Part shown: positions 8,089 to 16,221 of the stretch, one piece after another
Layout of the letters: each line of letters opens with the position of its first letter
Numbering within the stretch: position 1 is the first letter of the stretch
Assembly: GCA_004213555.1 (NCBI GenBank)
Contig: SHAP01000003.1
Coordinates: forward strand, 185,443 to 249,442
Direction of reading: 5' to 3'
Source of the DNA: Phycisphaeraceae bacterium
GTDB lineage: Bacteria; Planctomycetota; Phycisphaerae; Phycisphaerales; SM1A02
Length of the DNA: 64,000 nucleotides
Notes under the pieces: model-generated
What the model was told of the DNA's origin: nothing
Databases searched by the model: none
Seen by the model: only the letters and a program-made list of their open reading frames with translations
Position numbers and translations under genes: made by a program

Positions 8089-9132
8089 TCAATCACCCTT
8101 TTCATTCTCCATATCGTCTGGTCGGGAACGCAAGCGACCCGCGGTGTCTCGCTCCACAAAGTTGTACCCATCGGGTCCGCCATGAACCTCCGCGATGTGT
8201 CGCAACACGCCCAAAACATCCTCTTCCAAAAACTGGATGCACTTGATGGCCGTGCCTCGGGTCCCATCAGACCGAACAGGGTTTTGGTCGTCCAGGGCGG
8301 CAAGCAAGCGGTCGGCTTCTATTTCAAAAGGACCCGCCCCGGTGATGTTTTCACTGAGCAAGAAAATCACATCGGGTTGCAGCGCGAGTGCCCGCTCCAA
8401 AGCACGCAGAGGATTGGATCGTCCACGGGGCACAATCTCGTGGTGCATCCACCGAAGGACCGCACGCTTCTGATCTGCAGTGGCCAACGGCAAAGCCGCA
8501 AAATTGGGCATTGGGACCGCCTCGTTGTCTTGAAAAAAGACCACCGAAAACCGCTGAGGTGGTGTGAGCTGGGCCATCGATCGTCCCAAGTGTTCCAAGA
8601 CCATGGGCAACGACCGAATCATGGATCCCGAAGCATCAATGCAATACACAACACGTTGAACATCGCTGCCGGAAACGCCAAGAAAAGACGCGCTCCGGCC
8701 CCGTTCTGAAGTTGATCGAGAAGCAAGCACGGGTGATACCAAAGAAGCAGATGCGGAAAGAGAAGGTTCCGGAAGTGAGGGCTCAGAAAGTGAGGGCTCA
8801 GAAAGTGCGGGAACAGGGAGATCAAAGGCTGGAGACTTTTGGCCCGCCGAGGGTGAAGCAGTCACTTTCACACTGTCAGCAGGCATGCTCACTGGGGCAA
8901 AGGCCAAGGATTCAAAATCCGAGCGAACAGCAACCGGACGAGGCTCGTCTTCGCCCTGAATCACCAAAAAGGTCATCCAGAATCCTGCCAACACAACCAA
9001 ACCATGCAGCAAAGCCGACAAGAACCAGGGCAAGGTTTGACGGATTTTGGCCTCTCGACGGAGTTCGCCAAGGGTGGCTTCCACCTCGTCCGACGTGGCA
9101 GAAGATCTTTCATCGCAAAGCGCTTCAGACAT
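8089..9132 (-). CDS. vWA domain protein with a TonB-like N-terminal membrane anchor
   Basis: The 347-residue product has a cytoplasmic N-terminus of about 35 residues, one membrane helix (about 36-58) and a periplasmic part. The helix contains S39-A-L-L-H43, the same Ser-x3-His spacing that TonB uses to contact ExbB. A Ser/Pro-rich linker with SEPSL repeats (about 111-125) leads to a von Willebrand A domain from about residue 158 with the metal-site motif D166-A-S168-G-S170. Later metal-site positions look conservative rather than canonical (GRSNP, LLSEN). The gene is first of four coupled genes with exbB, exbD and exbD. The start is the ATG at 9132; a TTG at 9141 is also possible. No TonB C-terminal domain is present. 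Confidence 0.85.
   Translation of the reverse strand: MSEALCDERSSATSDEVEATLGELRREAKIRQTLPWFLSALLHGLVVLAGFWMTFLVIQGEDEPRPVAVRSDFESLAFAPVSMPADSVKVTASPSAGQKSPAFDLPVPALSEPSLSEPSLPEPSLSASASLVSPVLASRSTSERGRSASFLGVSGSDVQRVVYCIDASGSMIRSLPMVLEHLGRSMAQLTPPQRFSVVFFQDNEAVPMPNFAALPLATADQKRAVLRWMHHEIVPRGRSNPLRALERALALQPDVIFLLSENITGAGPFEIEADRLLAALDDQNPVRSDGTRGTAIKCIQFLEEDVLGVLRHIAEVHGGPDGYNFVERDTAGRLRSRPDDMENEKGD
8775..8804 (-). repeat. Two perfect 15-bp tandem repeats in the linker of the vWA gene
   Basis: The 15-mer GTGAGGGCTCAGAAA occurs twice in direct tandem, followed by a third diverged copy at about 8805-8819. On the coding strand the units encode the pentapeptides SEPSL, SEPSL and PEPSL. The number of units sets the length of the flexible linker between membrane anchor and vWA domain and could vary between strains by slippage. 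Confidence 0.8.
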
Positions 9133-9234
9133 CGAATCCAAAGCCTACCGCCTGACCAACACAGCGCTTTTGTTGACGAAGAAGTTCTTCAGAACTTGGC
9201 ACCTTGGGTCGCGGTGGACCCCAAAAGCCTTGGG

Positions 9235-9690
9235 TTACACCAAATCATCTTGTGCATCGACCGTGCACGACCGACGCAAGACCGAAGGCTGATCTCGAGG
9301 GGTCTCCAGGGCCCAATCGATACTGAATCGGTCTGCGCCTCGTTGCAACAAATGAATGGCCAATCCCCCAACCGCAAAAGTGGCGATCCAATCGGATCCG
9401 TCCTCTGGCATAGGAAAGCTTGGCCACCAGGTCAACAGCACCCCCAGCACTGCGGCTCGAGTCCAAAGCCCAACCAAGACCAAGGTGCCAGCCAAAAGCA
9501 TCACGAGGCCCAACACCAAGTCGAGTTCTCCCACCGCTTGGATGCCAACGGCCGACAAACGCTCTTCACGCAACGAGGTTGTGGATTCCAAGACCTCGAT
9601 GGCCGTGGACAGGGCGATCACCGCCAGAAGCAGTCTCGCCACCAAACCCACTGGATCGAGCCAAGGCCGCCATGATTTCCGCCGCTTCAT
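9235..9690 (-). CDS. DoxX-like four-helix membrane protein
   Basis: The 151-residue protein has four predicted membrane segments: GLVARLLLAVIALSTAIEV, LVLGLVMLLAGTLVLVGLW, AAVLGVLLTWW and WIATFAVGGLAIHLL. The arrangement, with a charged linker after helix one, resembles the DoxX/DoxD/MauE fold. The family has assorted links to redox and respiratory processes, and no function can be assigned. The gene lies 102 bases upstream of the vWA gene on the same strand and may start the ExbB/ExbD transcription unit. Confidence 0.6.
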   Translation of the reverse strand: MKRRKSWRPWLDPVGLVARLLLAVIALSTAIEVLESTTSLREERLSAVGIQAVGELDLVLGLVMLLAGTLVLVGLWTRAAVLGVLLTWWPSFPMPEDGSDWIATFAVGGLAIHLLQRGADRFSIDWALETPRDQPSVLRRSCTVDAQDDLV

Positions 9691-9844
9691 ACTTCTGAAC
9701 TATCGGGCCGTACGGCAACACCGACTCCAAAATGCGATCGTATGATGGAGGTGCAATTCGGGCTCATCCAGCACTCTTTTGGCACGTAAACTCATTTCAA
9801 GATTTAGTTTACATGCTGGTGATGGTTGCTCCAGTCCGATTGTT

Positions 9845-9918
9845 GGTCCCGTAGCCCAATTGGTAGAGGCACACGGTTTAGGTCCGTGCCAGTCCCGGTT
9901 CGAATCCGGGCGGGGCCA
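9845..9918 (+). tRNA. tRNA-Leu with anticodon UAG and an unusually short variable region
   Basis: The cloverleaf folds cleanly: acceptor stem GGTCCCG with CGGGGCC (one G-T pair), D arm with AATTGGTAGA, anticodon stem CACGG/CCGTG around the loop TTTAGGT, T arm CCCGG-TTCGAAT-CCGGG and discriminator A. The loop reads anticodon UAG, which decodes CUA and other CUN leucine codons, and the loop sequence is the usual one for leucine tRNAs. The variable region is only five bases (CCAGT), whereas bacterial tRNA-Leu normally has a long variable arm. CCA is not encoded. Identity as leucine therefore rests on the anticodon, the discriminator A and A14. Confidence 0.85.
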
Positions 9919-10002
9919 CTTGCGGAGCCCCCGCCAAGATCTTGATCGCAAAGCCAAGTGCCACTTGGGCTGCGGTCCCCAGAAGCCGATAGAGGAATCA
10001 CG

Positions 10003-11331
10003 ATGACGCAGTCAGACTGGCGAGAATTCCCGGCCCTTCAACAGCCGACCTACCCAAACCAAGAGCAGCTCCAAGCGGCGGTACGTCGACTTCGCGCTTT
10101 GCCGCCGCTGGTCACCAGTTGGGAAATCGAAGCCCTCAAGACCCAATTGGCGGAAGCCGCCAGCGGGAAGCGGCTCCTCTTGCAGGGCGGGGATTGTGCG
10201 GAATCGTTCGACGAATGCTCTTCTGACGCCATTGCGGGCAAGCTCAAGGTGCTGCTGCAAATGTCTCTGGTCATGGTGCACGGCACCCGCCGACCGGTGG
10301 TCCGAGTGGGCCGCTTCGCGGGCCAATACGCCAAACCCAGATCCAAAGACACCGAAACCAAAGACGGCGTCGAACTGCCCTGCTACCGGGGTGACAATGT
10401 CAATGGCCCAGCTTTCACGGCCGAAGACCGCACCCCGAACCCTTGGCGCTTGGTCAAGGGACACGAGCGTGCCGCCCTCACGTTGAATTTCATCCGTTCA
10501 TTGATTGACGGCGGATTTGCAGACTTGCACCATCCGGAATACTGGAACCTGGGTTTTGTGGCGGATTCACCAAACGCCGATCGGTACCGACAGATCGTGG
10601 AAGAAATCCAAGACTCCATTTCCTTTATGGAAACCATCGCCGGTCGCCATTTGGGACAAACGGATCGTGTTGATTTCTTCACCAGCCATGAAGGTTTGCA
10701 CCTCGAAGCCGAAGCCGCCCTCACCCGCGAAGTGCCCCGTCGGGATGGCCTTTGGAATCTTTCCACCCACTTGCCCTGGATCGGCAAGCGCACCAACGAC
10801 CCCGATGGTGCGCACGTGCGGTACTTCGCCACCATTCGAAATCCGGTGGCGGTCAAAATTGGTGAAGACACGGCGCCAGATCGACTGCGCCGAATCATGG
10901 ACATCTTGCATCCCAACGACGAACCTGGTCGGTTGGTTTTGGTGCACCGCTTTGGTGTGCAGTCGGTCAACGATGGGTTGGAACGGCTGATTGAATGCGT
11001 GCAAGCCGATGGTCGGAAAGTGGTCTGGGTGTGTGATCCCATGCACGGGAATACGGTGACCACGGCATCAGGAAGAAAGACCCGACACTTCGATGACATC
11101 CTTGGTGAGGTCGAGCGTTCCATCGGCGTGCACGAACGCATGGGCACCCACTTTGGGGGTGTTCATTTTGAATTGACCGGCGAAGACGTCACCGAGTGCA
11201 CCGGGGGTGCTCGAAACCTTTCCGAGGCCGACCTTGAACAGGCCTATCGGTCGCAAGTGGATCCTCGTCTGAACCGCGAACAAGCCCTTGAAATTGCCCT
11301 TTTGGTGGCAGATCGAATCAGCAAGAAATAA
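10003..11331 (+). CDS. aroF: 3-deoxy-7-phosphoheptulonate (DAHP) synthase, class II
   Basis: This enzyme condenses phosphoenolpyruvate with erythrose 4-phosphate, the first step of the shikimate pathway to aromatic amino acids. The 442-residue product matches the plant/mycobacterial class II type in length and motifs: LLLQGGDCAESF, RVGRFAGQYAKPRS, SHEGLHLEAE, HFATIRNPVAVK-like sequence at KIGEDT, VWVCDPMHGN and GGVHFELTGEDVTEC. ATG 10003 is preceded by GAGG at the right distance, and an upstream GTG at 9958 is less likely. The gene stands alone just downstream of the tRNA. The exact symbol varies between organisms. Confidence 0.92.
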   Translation: MTQSDWREFPALQQPTYPNQEQLQAAVRRLRALPPLVTSWEIEALKTQLAEAASGKRLLLQGGDCAESFDECSSDAIAGKLKVLLQMSLVMVHGTRRPVVRVGRFAGQYAKPRSKDTETKDGVELPCYRGDNVNGPAFTAEDRTPNPWRLVKGHERAALTLNFIRSLIDGGFADLHHPEYWNLGFVADSPNADRYRQIVEEIQDSISFMETIAGRHLGQTDRVDFFTSHEGLHLEAEAALTREVPRRDGLWNLSTHLPWIGKRTNDPDGAHVRYFATIRNPVAVKIGEDTAPDRLRRIMDILHPNDEPGRLVLVHRFGVQSVNDGLERLIECVQADGRKVVWVCDPMHGNTVTTASGRKTRHFDDILGEVERSIGVHERMGTHFGGVHFELTGEDVTECTGGARNLSEADLEQAYRSQVDPRLNREQALEIALLVADRISKK

Positions 11332-11342
11332 CCCGCAGCCGG

Positions 11343-11348
11343 TAGAAT
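11343..11348 (+). promoter_or_regulatory. Possible -10 hexamer TAGAAT upstream of the ketosynthase pair
   Basis: TAGAAT lies ten bases upstream of the start codon at 11358, in the 26-base gap after the DAHP synthase gene. No convincing -35 box is seen 17 bases further up. It resembles hexamers placed close to starts elsewhere in the window. Confidence 0.3.
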
Positions 11349-11357
11349 CTTGGGTCC

Positions 11358-12569
11358 ATGCCGCTCCACAACGTGGTTGTCACTGGAATCGGACCTGTCG
11401 GAGCCTTCGGGCTTGGCGCAGATGCTCTTTCGTCCGCGCTCCAAACCGACCAGCCTCTGGCGCAGCCCGCCACCAAAAACCAAGGGCTTGGTCTTGCCAC
11501 CGATTTGGCCTGTGAGATCCCGGCGGACAGTTTCAAAATCCGAGACGTGGTCCCCAAAAGCCACCGCAAAGCCATCAAAGTGATGTGTCCTGACATTGAG
11601 TCGGCTTTGGCCGCCACCGACTCGGCCATTCGACACGCCAACCTCCGTACCACCACCACCCATCCTGAAGAAACCCCAATCCCCGATCCCCTGCGATTGG
11701 GATGTCAACTTGGGGCTGGGCTCATTGCGGCAGACGTTGAAGAGTTGGGCGGAGCCATGACCGTGGCCGCGCCTGAAGGCGTGGTCGATGTGCAACTTTG
11801 GGGCCGCGAAGGCATGGAACGTCTGACTCCCCTTTGGATGTTGAAGTATTTACCCAACATGCCCGCGTGCCACGTCACCATCGTGCATGGAGCGCAGGGA
11901 CCATCCAACACCATGACCTGCGGGGAAACCGGAAGCATGCTGGCCGTCACCGAAGCCGCTCGGGTCATCGAACGAGGGGATGCGGATGCTTGTCTTGCCG
12001 GCGGCACGGAAGATCGCATCCACCCGGTGCAGCGGATGCGACAGCACTTGTCGGAGCGTCTGGGGAAAGGCGTACCCTTCAAAGATACGGGAGCGGTCCC
12101 GGGCGAAGGCGGCGCGGTGCTGATTGTGGAGTCTCTAGAACACGCCACGGCCCGAAACGCCACCATCTTAGCGCGGGTCACTGGTATTGCCGGAGGACAA
12201 TCACCTCACTGCACCCGAGATGGTGGCGTGCCCAAAGACGACGCCTCGTTCGCCTCAGTCATGGAACGGGCGATGGAAGATGCCGGGGTTTTGGCCCAAG
12301 ACATTGATGAAGTGATCACCAGTGCTTCCGGCGTGAACTCCGACCACGCCGAACAGCACGCCATTGCTTCGATTCTTGGTTGGCCAGCGCAAGACCCTCG
12401 CATCACGACCCCCGCCAAAATCTTTGGCAACTGCGGCGCAGGCTTGGGCGCGTTGGTGGCAAGCACCGCCGTGCTGCGCATCAGCCAAGGCCAAGCCCAG
12501 CGGGTCTTGGCGTTTGTCACCGGTCAAGGCGGACAACACGCCGCGTTGGTGTTGGAGGCAAGCGTATGA
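11358..12569 (+). CDS. Ketosynthase-fold protein lacking catalytic residues (chain-length-factor-like)
   Basis: The 403-residue protein has the FabF-type thiolase fold from VVVTGIGPVGAFGLG to the C-terminus. In an ungapped match to FabF, the nucleophile cysteine position holds E190 (context TMTCGETGS), the first active-site histidine is T321 (context TSASGVNSD) and the second is N358 (context FGNCGAG). It therefore cannot condense by the normal mechanism. Its stop overlaps the ATG of an intact ketosynthase (ATGA), the layout of KS-alpha and chain-length-factor genes in type II polyketide and aryl-polyene systems, although the order is reversed. It probably forms a heterodimer with the next product and shapes its product length; this is inference. 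Confidence 0.75.
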   Translation: MPLHNVVVTGIGPVGAFGLGADALSSALQTDQPLAQPATKNQGLGLATDLACEIPADSFKIRDVVPKSHRKAIKVMCPDIESALAATDSAIRHANLRTTTTHPEETPIPDPLRLGCQLGAGLIAADVEELGGAMTVAAPEGVVDVQLWGREGMERLTPLWMLKYLPNMPACHVTIVHGAQGPSNTMTCGETGSMLAVTEAARVIERGDADACLAGGTEDRIHPVQRMRQHLSERLGKGVPFKDTGAVPGEGGAVLIVESLEHATARNATILARVTGIAGGQSPHCTRDGGVPKDDASFASVMERAMEDAGVLAQDIDEVITSASGVNSDHAEQHAIASILGWPAQDPRITTPAKIFGNCGAGLGALVASTAVLRISQGQAQRVLAFVTGQGGQHAALVLEASV

Positions 12570-13876
12570 CACGCAGAGTTGTGGTGACGGGCATGGGTTG
12601 GATCACCCCCTTGGGGCAAGATCTCCACACGGTGTGGTCGGCCTTGACTTCCGGTCAATCTGGCATCAAACCCACCACCCGATTTGACGCCTCAACTTTC
12701 CCCACCCGAATTGCCGGCCAAGTGGCGGACAGCTTCGATTGGAAGCACTCGGTTCGTGACGCCGTGCAACACGGCCACCCGGGTCGACACACCACCTACG
12801 CATTGCACGCCGCCGCCGAAGCATGGCGCATGGCCGGACTCGACCAGTCTCCACCAAACCCAAATCGAAGTGGCATCTACCTTGGTGCGGGCGAGGGGCC
12901 CCTCGATTTTGTGGCCACCTGCCGGTCCCACATGTCCGGGGTTCGTGACGAGGCATACGACTGGCCCACCTGGGGCAAGACCGCCCAGCAGGCGTACTCT
13001 CGAGAATTCGAAGCCGAGCAAGAGCCGTTCGCTCCGGCGCGCCACTTGGCGTTGGAGTACGACTTGCGTGGACCAACCTCCAATTGCCTGACGGCGTGCG
13101 CGGCGGGGACCCAGTCCATCGGCGAAGCGACCCACTTGATTCGTCGCGGCGAAGCGGACCTCATGCTGACCGGCGGCACCCACACCATGCTGCATGAGCT
13201 CGGCGTCACCGGATTCAACCGGTTGACCGCGCTTTCCACCGCCAACGAAGATCCCCCCGCCGCCAGTCGGCCCTTCAGCCGCACGCGAGGCGGCTTTGTG
13301 ATGGGCGAAGGGTCGGCGATCGTCATTTTGGAATCGGCCGAACACGCGGCCGCCCGCGGCGCGACCCCGCTGGCAGAAATTGCCGGCTATGGCTCCACCG
13401 CCGATGCCTACCGCATCACCGACATGCACCCAGAAGGCGCTTTGGCCGCAGCCGCCATGCGGGCCGCTCTAAAAGAAGCCAACATCGACCCCCAAGCCTC
13501 CACCGGGCCGGGCATCGATTACATCTCGGCCCACGGCACGGGCACCAGTGAAAACGACCGCGTCGAGACCATGGCGATCAAAAGTGTGTTTGGTGACCAC
13601 GCCCCAAAGGTTCCGGTGAGCAGTGTCAAAAGCATGTTGGGCCATCTCATCTGCGCTGCCGGCGCGGCTGAACTCGTGGTGTGCGTGCAAGCGCTGCGAC
13701 ACGGCATGTTGCCGCCCACCGCCAACTTGACCGATCAAGACCCTGCGCTTGATCTTGATTACGTCCCCATCAATGCCAGACCCGCGGAGGTTCACGCATG
13801 TCTTTCCAACTCTTTCGGTTTCGGCGGCCAGAATTCCGCCATTGTGGTGCGAACATGGCCTTCGGAAGCCTCCTGA
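12566..13876 (+). CDS. Beta-ketoacyl-ACP synthase II-type ketosynthase (FabF-like), catalytic
   Basis: The product, 436 residues, has a complete ketosynthase triad: C178 in the motif NCLTACAAGTQ, H323 in SAHGTGT and H360 in SMLGHLICAAGA. It would extend acyl-ACP with malonyl-ACP. The ATG overlaps the previous stop by four bases, with GGAGG upstream, so the two are translated together. Pairing with a catalytically dead homologue suggests it may serve a specialised lipid or polyketide rather than bulk fatty acid synthesis; a general fabF role cannot be excluded. No acyl-carrier protein, ketoreductase or dehydratase gene is next to it. Confidence 0.88.
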   Translation: MTRRVVVTGMGWITPLGQDLHTVWSALTSGQSGIKPTTRFDASTFPTRIAGQVADSFDWKHSVRDAVQHGHPGRHTTYALHAAAEAWRMAGLDQSPPNPNRSGIYLGAGEGPLDFVATCRSHMSGVRDEAYDWPTWGKTAQQAYSREFEAEQEPFAPARHLALEYDLRGPTSNCLTACAAGTQSIGEATHLIRRGEADLMLTGGTHTMLHELGVTGFNRLTALSTANEDPPAASRPFSRTRGGFVMGEGSAIVILESAEHAAARGATPLAEIAGYGSTADAYRITDMHPEGALAAAAMRAALKEANIDPQASTGPGIDYISAHGTGTSENDRVETMAIKSVFGDHAPKVPVSSVKSMLGHLICAAGAAELVVCVQALRHGMLPPTANLTDQDPALDLDYVPINARPAEVHACLSNSFGFGGQNSAIVVRTWPSEAS

Positions 13877-14499
13877 TCTTGAGTGCGTCGGCCTTTGGTG
13901 CCGACCGACCCACCGAAGACGTCTGGTCGGTGCGGACCATGGGCATCTGGTCGGATCCCTATGAAAACGACCTGCGCATCTTGACCAACGGGGATGAGCT
14001 GGAATTGGGCTTTGACGATTCGTTTGGCTTCAGCGCGGCCATTGGCTGGCAGCCCAAAGAATTTGCTTTCGGCTTTGAGCTGGAGTACCGAAGCACCGAA
14101 CACGATCTGGTTTCAGGCAACCTGCCCGAGCTTGGCACGATCGAAGCCGATGCCACCCGATCCGTCGAGACCATTTTCCTCAACGCGGTCGCCCGGCAAA
14201 AACTTGGGCTGGACATCACCATCTTTGGCGGCGTCGGCCTGGGCTATTCGAGCATTGATTTTGATCTTCGAAGTTTGGGTGGAGACACCGACTTTGATGT
14301 CGGGCAGTTCTCGGAAGACACCATCGCCTTCCAAGGCTTTGTTGGATTTGAAAAAGCCATTACCGATGATTTGGGATTCGTTACCCAACTTGGATGGTTC
14401 CAAGCCGATGAACCCCGATTGGAAAATGAGCTGACCCAGCCGTTCACCATGGACGTGAGATCACCCAGCCTTTCCGTGGGCCTGCGTTACGAGTTCTGA
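13798..14499 (+). CDS. Outer-membrane beta-barrel protein, OmpA-barrel-like, unknown function
   Basis: The 233-residue protein has an N-terminal hydrophobic stretch ending in SASAFGA, a signal peptide, followed by alternating-hydrophobicity strands (EFAFGFELEYRS, FLNAVARQKLGLDITIFGGVGLGYS, FQGFVGFEKAI) and a C-terminal SPSLSVGLRYEF, whose final aromatic is the usual BamA-recognition signature. An eight-strand barrel is likely. The ATG at 13798 has a perfect GGAGG seven bases upstream but overlaps the ketosynthase gene by 79 bases; the ATG at 13855 gives a shorter, uncharged leader. Position suggests cotranscription with the ketosynthase pair. Confidence 0.7.
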   Translation: MSFQLFRFRRPEFRHCGANMAFGSLLILSASAFGADRPTEDVWSVRTMGIWSDPYENDLRILTNGDELELGFDDSFGFSAAIGWQPKEFAFGFELEYRSTEHDLVSGNLPELGTIEADATRSVETIFLNAVARQKLGLDITIFGGVGLGYSSIDFDLRSLGGDTDFDVGQFSEDTIAFQGFVGFEKAITDDLGFVTQLGWFQADEPRLENELTQPFTMDVRSPSLSVGLRYEF

Positions 14500-14500
14500 A

Positions 14501-14548
14501 ACTTCAGCGTCACGTTCCCAACGTGAATGTCGAGGGTTCGAATCCTGT
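14501..14548 (+). other. tRNA-Gly(CCC)-like fragment: anticodon arm plus T arm without the 5' half
   Basis: TCACG/CGTGA (14510-14514, 14522-14526) encloses the seven-base loop TTCCCAA, an anticodon loop for CCC (glycine). After a five-base spacer comes GAGGGTTCGAATCCTGT, a T-arm-like stretch with the invariant TTCGAAT loop but an imperfect stem. No D arm or matching acceptor strand can be found upstream in the barrel gene. It looks like the 3' remnant of a tRNA, such as is left at an integration site, or a decayed duplicate. Confidence 0.5.
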
Positions 14549-14572
14549 AAGCGAATCACTCGACGGCATCAC

Positions 14573-14602
14573 AAAAAAGCCGCGACCAATTGGCCGCGGC
14601 TT
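14573..14602 (-). terminator. Rho-independent terminator of the ATP synthase transcription unit
   Basis: GCCGCG (14579-14584) pairs with CGCGGC (14595-14600) around a ten-base loop. Read on the minus strand, the stem is followed directly by six T residues. It lies 25 bases beyond the atpA stop codon and shows that atpA is the last gene of its operon. Confidence 0.85.
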
Positions 14603-14627
14603 GGATACAAATCAATGAGTGATTGGG

Positions 14628-16178
14628 TCAGGCCGTAAAGCCTGCCTTGAATTCGGAGATGGCCGCTTCAAAGGCATCCGTGTCAATCTTCTTGAACGAT
14701 CCAGCGGAGGCCAAAGCATCACGCAGATCTTTGCGGGCCGACTTGAAGTGCTCAAGCAGGCCTTCTTCGAACTTCCCGACGCTGGAGATTTCCAAGTCGT
14801 CGAGGAAGCCCTTGGACGCGGCGTAGATCGCGATGCACTGGTCGATGGTGTCGAACGGGGTGAACTGTCCCTGCTTGAGGAGTTCCACCATGCGGGCACC
14901 ACGGTCCAGTTGTTGCTGGCTGGCTGCGTCGAGTTCGGTACCCAACTGGGCAAACGCTTCGAGTTCGCGGAACGCCGCGAGGTCCAGACGGAGCGAACCG
15001 GCCACTTCCTTCATTGCTTTGATTTGGGCCGCACCGCCCACGCGGGACACGGAGATACCCACGTTCACCGCGGGTCGAATACCGGCCGCGAAGAGTTCGG
15101 GCTGCAGGTAGATCTGACCGTCGGTGATCGAAATCACGTTGGTGGGAATGTAGGCCGACACGTCGCCTTCTTGGGTTTCGATGACGGGCAACGCGGTCAA
15201 CGAACCGGCACCGTTCTCGTCCGAAAGCTTGGTTGCCCGCTCGAGCAACCGGCTGTGCAGATAGAACACGTCACCGGGATAGGCTTCACGACCTGGAGGA
15301 CGACGAAGCAGCAAGGAGAGCTGGCGATACGCCACGGCTTGCTTGGACAAGTCGTCGTACACCACCAACGCGTGCTTGGGCAACTTGCCTTCTTTGCCTT
15401 GCCACATGAAGTACTCGGCCATCGCACAGCCGGCATACGGCGCGATGTACTGCATCGGAGCTGGGGAAGATGCTGAAGCCGAGACCACAATGGTGTAATC
15501 CATCGCACCGGCTTTCTTCAGGTCCTCCACCACGGCGGCCACGGTGGATTCTTTTTGTCCCACGGCAACGTAGACGCAGACCACAGCCTCGTCGGTGCCC
15601 CAGTACCGCTTCTGGTTGATGATGGCGTCAAGACCCACGGCGGTCTTGCCAGTCTTCCGGTCACCAATGATGAGTTCCCGCTGGCCCCGACCGATCGGAA
15701 TCATGGAGTCGATGGCTTTGATGCCGGTGGCCATGGGTTCGGAGACGGGCTGCCGGAAGGCGATGCCGGGGGCCACAATGTCGAGCTTCATTTGGGCGTC
15801 GCCTTCGATGGCGGGTCCACCGTCAAGCGGGGCGCCCAATGGATCCACCACTCGGCCCAGCAGACCGTGACCGGCCGGCACTTCGAGCAAGCGGGTGGTG
15901 GCTTTCACCGTGTCGCCTTCTTGCACCGCCAAAGCATCGCCGTAGATCACACAGCCCACGGTGTCGAGTTCGAGGTTCATCACCTGACCCATCACCGGGC
16001 CTTTGCTGGTGTCGAATTCCACGAGTTCACCGGACATGGCCTTGGCCAGCCCGTATACCCGGGCGATGCCGTCGCCCACTTCCACCACGCGTCCGACTTC
16101 CGAGACTTCCAGTTCAGCGCCGAACTGTTCGATCTCTTGCTTAAGGACAGAGGTGATTTCGTCAGTCTTGATCTTCAC
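14628..16178 (-). CDS. atpA: F1 ATP synthase alpha subunit
   Basis: The alpha subunit alternates with beta in the F1 hexamer and carries a non-catalytic nucleotide site. The 516-residue product has the full set of family motifs: [17 protein letters not shown], the P-loop [11 protein letters not shown], the signature [17 protein letters not shown] and the arginine-finger region (SVSR). The usual neighbours atpG, atpD and atpC do not follow; instead the operon ends at a terminator. A SIMPL-domain gene lies between atpH and this gene, 43 bases upstream. Confidence 0.97.
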   Translation of the reverse strand: MKIKTDEITSVLKQEIEQFGAELEVSEVGRVVEVGDGIARVYGLAKAMSGELVEFDTSKGPVMGQVMNLELDTVGCVIYGDALAVQEGDTVKATTRLLEVPAGHGLLGRVVDPLGAPLDGGPAIEGDAQMKLDIVAPGIAFRQPVSEPMATGIKAIDSMIPIGRGQRELIIGDRKTGKTAVGLDAIINQKRYWGTDEAVVCVYVAVGQKESTVAAVVEDLKKAGAMDYTIVVSASASSPAPMQYIAPYAGCAMAEYFMWQGKEGKLPKHALVVYDDLSKQAVAYRQLSLLLRRPPGREAYPGDVFYLHSRLLERATKLSDENGAGSLTALPVIETQEGDVSAYIPTNVISITDGQIYLQPELFAAGIRPAVNVGISVSRVGGAAQIKAMKEVAGSLRLDLAAFRELEAFAQLGTELDAASQQQLDRGARMVELLKQGQFTPFDTIDQCIAIYAASKGFLDDLEISSVGKFEEGLLEHFKSARKDLRDALASAGSFKKIDTDAFEAAISEFKAGFTA

Positions 16179-16221
16179 AGCGTTCTTTCCAGGGGTACAG
16201 AGGCGTCAAAAGACGGTTGGT

